Part shown: piece by piece, positions 61,514-64,000 of the stretch
Numbering within the stretch: the first letter of the stretch is position 1
Layout: each line of letters starts with the position of its first letter
NCBI GenBank assembly: GCA_023954415.1
Contig: JAMLIB010000001.1
Location: 501,735 to 565,734 of the forward strand
Length of the DNA: 64,000 nt
DNA from: Trueperaceae bacterium
GTDB taxonomy: Bacteria > Deinococcota > Deinococci > Deinococcales > Trueperaceae
Reading direction: 5' to 3'
Notes under the pieces: model-generated
The model's database searches: none
The model's input: only the letters and a program-made list of their open reading frames with translations
What the model was told of the DNA's origin: nothing
Program-made: the position numbers and the translations under genes

Positions 61514-61938
61514 CCCACCAGCTCCCTGAGGAGCTCGGGGGCCGGCGGGTTCTCCTGCACGGCTCCCAAGTTCGCGAGCCAGAGCTGCTCGTTCCAGATC
61601 TCGAGGCGGTTGGGAGCCCCGACGACGATCACGTTGCCTTCGGTCTTCGCGAAGCTCCTCAGGGGGGCCGGCAGGCTGATGCGGCCCGCCGAGTCGAGCT
61701 TGGCCTTCGCCGCGCCCGAGTAGAAGAAACGCACGAAGTTGCGCGACTCCGGGTCGGTGAGGGGCAGCTCGACGAGGCGCTTCTCGATGCGCTCCCAGGC
61801 GGTGAGCGGGAAGACGAAGAGGCAGTTGTCGAGGCCGCGGGTGATGACCATGCCGTCCGCGACGAAGTCCCGGAACGCGGGGGGCAGGATCACGCGTCCC
61901 TTGTCGTCGACGTTGTACTGGTGCTCCCCGAACGGCAT
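61510..61938 (-). CDS. mraZ: Transcriptional regulator MraZ
   Basis: 142 residues, two AbrB-like half domains, NVDDKGRVILPPAFRDF and KLDSAGRISLPAPLRSF. Forms an octamer-like ring binding repeated TGGGN boxes and controls the dcw cluster. Three such boxes lie 113-138 bases upstream. No Shine-Dalgarno is evident at the ATG. Confidence 0.96.
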   Translation of the reverse strand: MPFGEHQYNVDDKGRVILPPAFRDFVADGMVITRGLDNCLFVFPLTAWERIEKRLVELPLTDPESRNFVRFFYSGAAKAKLDSAGRISLPAPLRSFAKTEGNVIVVGAPNRLEIWNEQLWLANLGAVQENPPAPELLRELVG

Positions 61939-62050
61939 TGGTTGACGCGCGCTCCTCGCAGTGGCCCCGCCCGCCCCCGACGGACTCGGGCGCCCGATCG
62001 GTGCGGACTTGAAGGTCCGCGCCCGCAGGCGCCTGACGGATGCGCGACTC

Positions 62051-62076
62051 TACCACAACCTCCCACACTTTCCCAC
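62051..62076 (-). promoter_or_regulatory. MraZ-binding boxes
   Basis: On the minus strand GTGGGA-AAGT-GTGGGA-GGTT-GTGGTA: three boxes in a 10-base period, two perfect TGGGA and one TGGTA, upstream of mraZ. This is the known arrangement of MraZ operators. A TAGAGT partly overlapping the last box could be the -10. Confidence 0.7.
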
Positions 62077-62144
62077 TAAGGATTTGAAGATCGCCGAGAA
62101 TGTGTGATGTCTCCCACCACGCCCCGTTGCGGGGCCCGCTATGA

Positions 62145-62175
62145 GGAGAGCGGCCCCGCAACGGGGCCGCTCTCC
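62145..62175 (-). terminator. Hairpin after rnpB
   Basis: GGAGAGCGGCCCCG/CGGGGCCGCTCTCC, a perfect 14-bp stem with a 3-base loop, next to the RNase P RNA 3' end. A second small hairpin (62121-62135, GCCCCG-TTG-CGGGGC) follows and is complementary to the arms of the first. No T tract. Confidence 0.6.
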
Positions 62176-62176
62176 A

Positions 62177-62604
<428 letters not shown>

Positions 62605-62641
62605 GCCCATCAGGATAGCAGGTCGGCGGCATGCAAGGAGA

Positions 62642-62670
62642 AGCGCGGAGGCTGCGATGGCCTCCGCGCT
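62642..62670 (-). terminator. Terminator of the BMP-family gene
   Basis: AGCGCGGAGGC/GCCTCCGCGCT, an 11-bp stem with a 7-base loop, 29 bases past the stop, then TCTCCTT on the minus strand. Confidence 0.65.
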
Positions 62671-62698
62671 CGGTTCCCGGGGGAACGCTACCCGGCTC

Positions 62699-63814
62699 TT
62701 ACTGCAGGCGGTAGTCGGTGACGACGATCGCGCCGTCGATGATCTGCTGCTTGACCGCGTTGACCTTCTCGACGAGGTCGGCCGGGATGAGGGCGGAGTT
62801 GTACTCGTCGAGGGCGTAGTCGACGCCGCCCTCGGCCAGGCCGAGGTTGAGGATGCCACCGGCGAACTCGCCGTTGACGACGTCCATGACGGAGTCGTAG
62901 GCGGCGTTGTCGACGCGCTTGAGCATGCTCGTCAGCCCGAAGTTCAGGGTGGTGGCGTCGTTATCGGTGTCGCCGAGCGGGTTCTGGTTGCTGTCGACGC
63001 CGATGAAGAAGATCGGCTTGGCGTTGCCACCGCACTTGGCGTCGTAGCCGGCGGGCTTGGCGATGCCCTCGAGCTGGGCGTCGATGGGGGTCGCGCGGGT
63101 GGCGCCGGACGGCACGAAGCACTGCTTCTCGTTGACGAAGTCGATCACGCCGTTGCCGGAGGCGCCGGCGGCCGCGAAGATGATGTCGGCGTTCTGGGCG
63201 TTCTGCGTGCTGGCGAGCTCCTTGGCGCGCGCGGGGTCGTTCCAGGCGTCGGGCGTCACGCCGACGTAGTTGCTGATGATCGTGCAGTCGGCGCAGGCCG
63301 CCTTGACGCCTTCCTGGTAACCGAGGTCGAAGGCGCGGATGAGGGGCACGTCCATCCCCCCGACGAAGCCGACGACGCCCGTGCGAGTGAGGCTGCCGGC
63401 GACGTAGCCGACGAGGAACGAGCCTTCCTGCTCCTTGAAGAGGACGCTGCGCACGTTGTCGCCGTCGGAGACGGCGTCGATGATGACGAACGAGGTGCGC
63501 GGGAACTCCTGGGCGACCGACGTGATGGCGTCGGCCTGGAGGAAGCCGGGGGCGATGAGGAGCTCGGCGCCTTCGAGGGCGATGCGGCGCTGGCCTTCAG
63601 CGGCCGTGTCGGGGGTGCCCTCGAACTCGATCACCTCGACCTCGTAGCCGTCGGCCTGCAGGTCCTGCTGGGCGCGCTGGACGCCGGTCCAGGTGCTCTC
63701 GTTGAAGGAGCGGTCGAACTTGCCGCCGGCGTCGTAGACGATGCCGAAGACGTAGTCCTGGGCGGTGGCGCCCGTGATCAGGAGCGCGGCGATGAGGATG
63801 AGCAGTTTGCGCAT
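62699..63814 (-). CDS. BMP-family substrate-binding protein (PnrA/Med type)
   Basis: 371 residues. Signal peptide MRKLLILIAALLITGATAQ without a lipobox cysteine, so a free periplasmic protein. YDAGGKFDRSFNESTWTGVQRA, LIAPGFLQADAITSVAQEFP, FKEQEGSFLVGYVAGSLTRTG and VGFVGGMDVPLIRAFDLGYQEGVKAA are the fold signatures. Relatives bind purine nucleosides for ABC import. Four cysteines may form disulfides. Any permease genes would lie outside the window. Confidence 0.9.
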   Translation of the reverse strand: MRKLLILIAALLITGATAQDYVFGIVYDAGGKFDRSFNESTWTGVQRAQQDLQADGYEVEVIEFEGTPDTAAEGQRRIALEGAELLIAPGFLQADAITSVAQEFPRTSFVIIDAVSDGDNVRSVLFKEQEGSFLVGYVAGSLTRTGVVGFVGGMDVPLIRAFDLGYQEGVKAACADCTIISNYVGVTPDAWNDPARAKELASTQNAQNADIIFAAAGASGNGVIDFVNEKQCFVPSGATRATPIDAQLEGIAKPAGYDAKCGGNAKPIFFIGVDSNQNPLGDTDNDATTLNFGLTSMLKRVDNAAYDSVMDVVNGEFAGGILNLGLAEGGVDYALDEYNSALIPADLVEKVNAVKQQIIDGAIVVTDYRLQ

Positions 63815-63875
63815 GGTGGCGATGGTCCCTTCTTACTTGCCTAGGAGTTTCACCGTTCGTGGTGCAGCGTGCCAG

Positions 63876-63884
63876 ATGATACCA
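63876..63884 (-). promoter_or_regulatory. Extended -10 promoter of the BMP-family gene
   Basis: TGG-TATCAT on the minus strand, about 62 bases before the ATG. It has the same TGG-extended form as the icd promoter. Confidence 0.45.
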
Positions 63885-64000
63885 GATGCCATCGGGGGCC
63901 GGCCGGCCGCTGCCCGCCGGCCCCTTCACGTTTCCCTGAGGCTGGCGGGCTCCGGTCCGACCGCCGCCGCCCGCGGCGGAGCGTGCCGGGCCGGCGACGC

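Overview
The window is a single GC-rich (close to 70% by eye), gene-dense stretch of bacterial chromosome. It most likely comes from Deinococcota and probably a Truepera-like lineage. That placement is inference. It rests on a ClpP opening with the Deinococcus-type [13 protein letters not shown], a TmrAB-like heterodimeric ABC exporter pair, an RNase J with a long N-terminal extension, and many start codons sitting 5-9 bases after a TANNNT box, as in leaderless Deinococcus mRNAs. I see no insertion sequence, prophage, CRISPR array or replication origin, and no gene-free stretch longer than about 250 bases.

Layout. 1-7.4 kb is housekeeping: the end of rho, an M23 peptidase, an IscR-like regulator with a cysteine desulfurase, then clpX-clpP, tig and two tRNAs. 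7.4-16 kb is the most accessory part: a frameshifted lipoprotein, an Fsr-type efflux pump, decayed SRPBCC and VOC fragments, a TOPRIM protein, an ArsR regulator with an AlkZ-like winged-helix protein, three tRNAs, a secreted orphan, a P-loop kinase-like protein, a Nudix hydrolase and an APH-fold protein. 16-28 kb holds miaB behind a tiny membrane protein, an alkyltransferase-like protein, an M20 peptidase/DUF2007-like/CDF-transporter operon, a 3-methyladenine glycosylase, icd, a Nudix hydrolase, prfA, a LivK-type binding protein, a tRNA and a secreted trypsin-like protease. 28-38 kb carries an MFS pump, the ABC exporter pair, a sarcosine oxidase, an SRPBCC protein beside an ArsR remnant, a collapsed vapBC pair, a TfoX-N protein, a YibE/F protein, tRNA-Pro and a Nudix hydrolase. 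38-48 kb is RNA metabolism and housekeeping on the minus strand: RNase J, pnp, rpsO, an S9 peptidase, rlmB, ribF and a Nudix hydrolase. 47.5-62 kb is a dcw cell-wall and division cluster read on the minus strand: mraZ-rsmH-ftsL-ftsI-murF-mraY-murD-ftsW-murG-murC-murB-ftsQ-ftsA-ftsZ, with murE and ddl absent. rnpB and a BMP-family binding protein close the window.

How the genes work together. The dcw genes make lipid II (MurF, MurD, MraY, MurG, MurC, MurB) and build the septum (FtsZ, FtsA, FtsQ, FtsL, FtsW, FtsI). MraZ boxes upstream indicate autoregulation, and a gap with its own promoter-like boxes may split the cluster before murF. RNase J, PNPase and RNase P form an RNA-processing set. ClpXP and trigger factor handle protein quality. 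An ATL protein, a 3-methyladenine glycosylase and an AlkZ-like protein form a scattered set related to alkylation repair.

I did not find a clear new multi-gene system. The best leads are the recurrent start-proximal -10 boxes (including a possible six-codon minicistron in front of murF), the histidine-rich tail on trigger factor, the M20/DUF2007-like/CDF operon, the APH protein fused to an unrecognised N-terminal domain, and tandem duplications placed on three stop codons.
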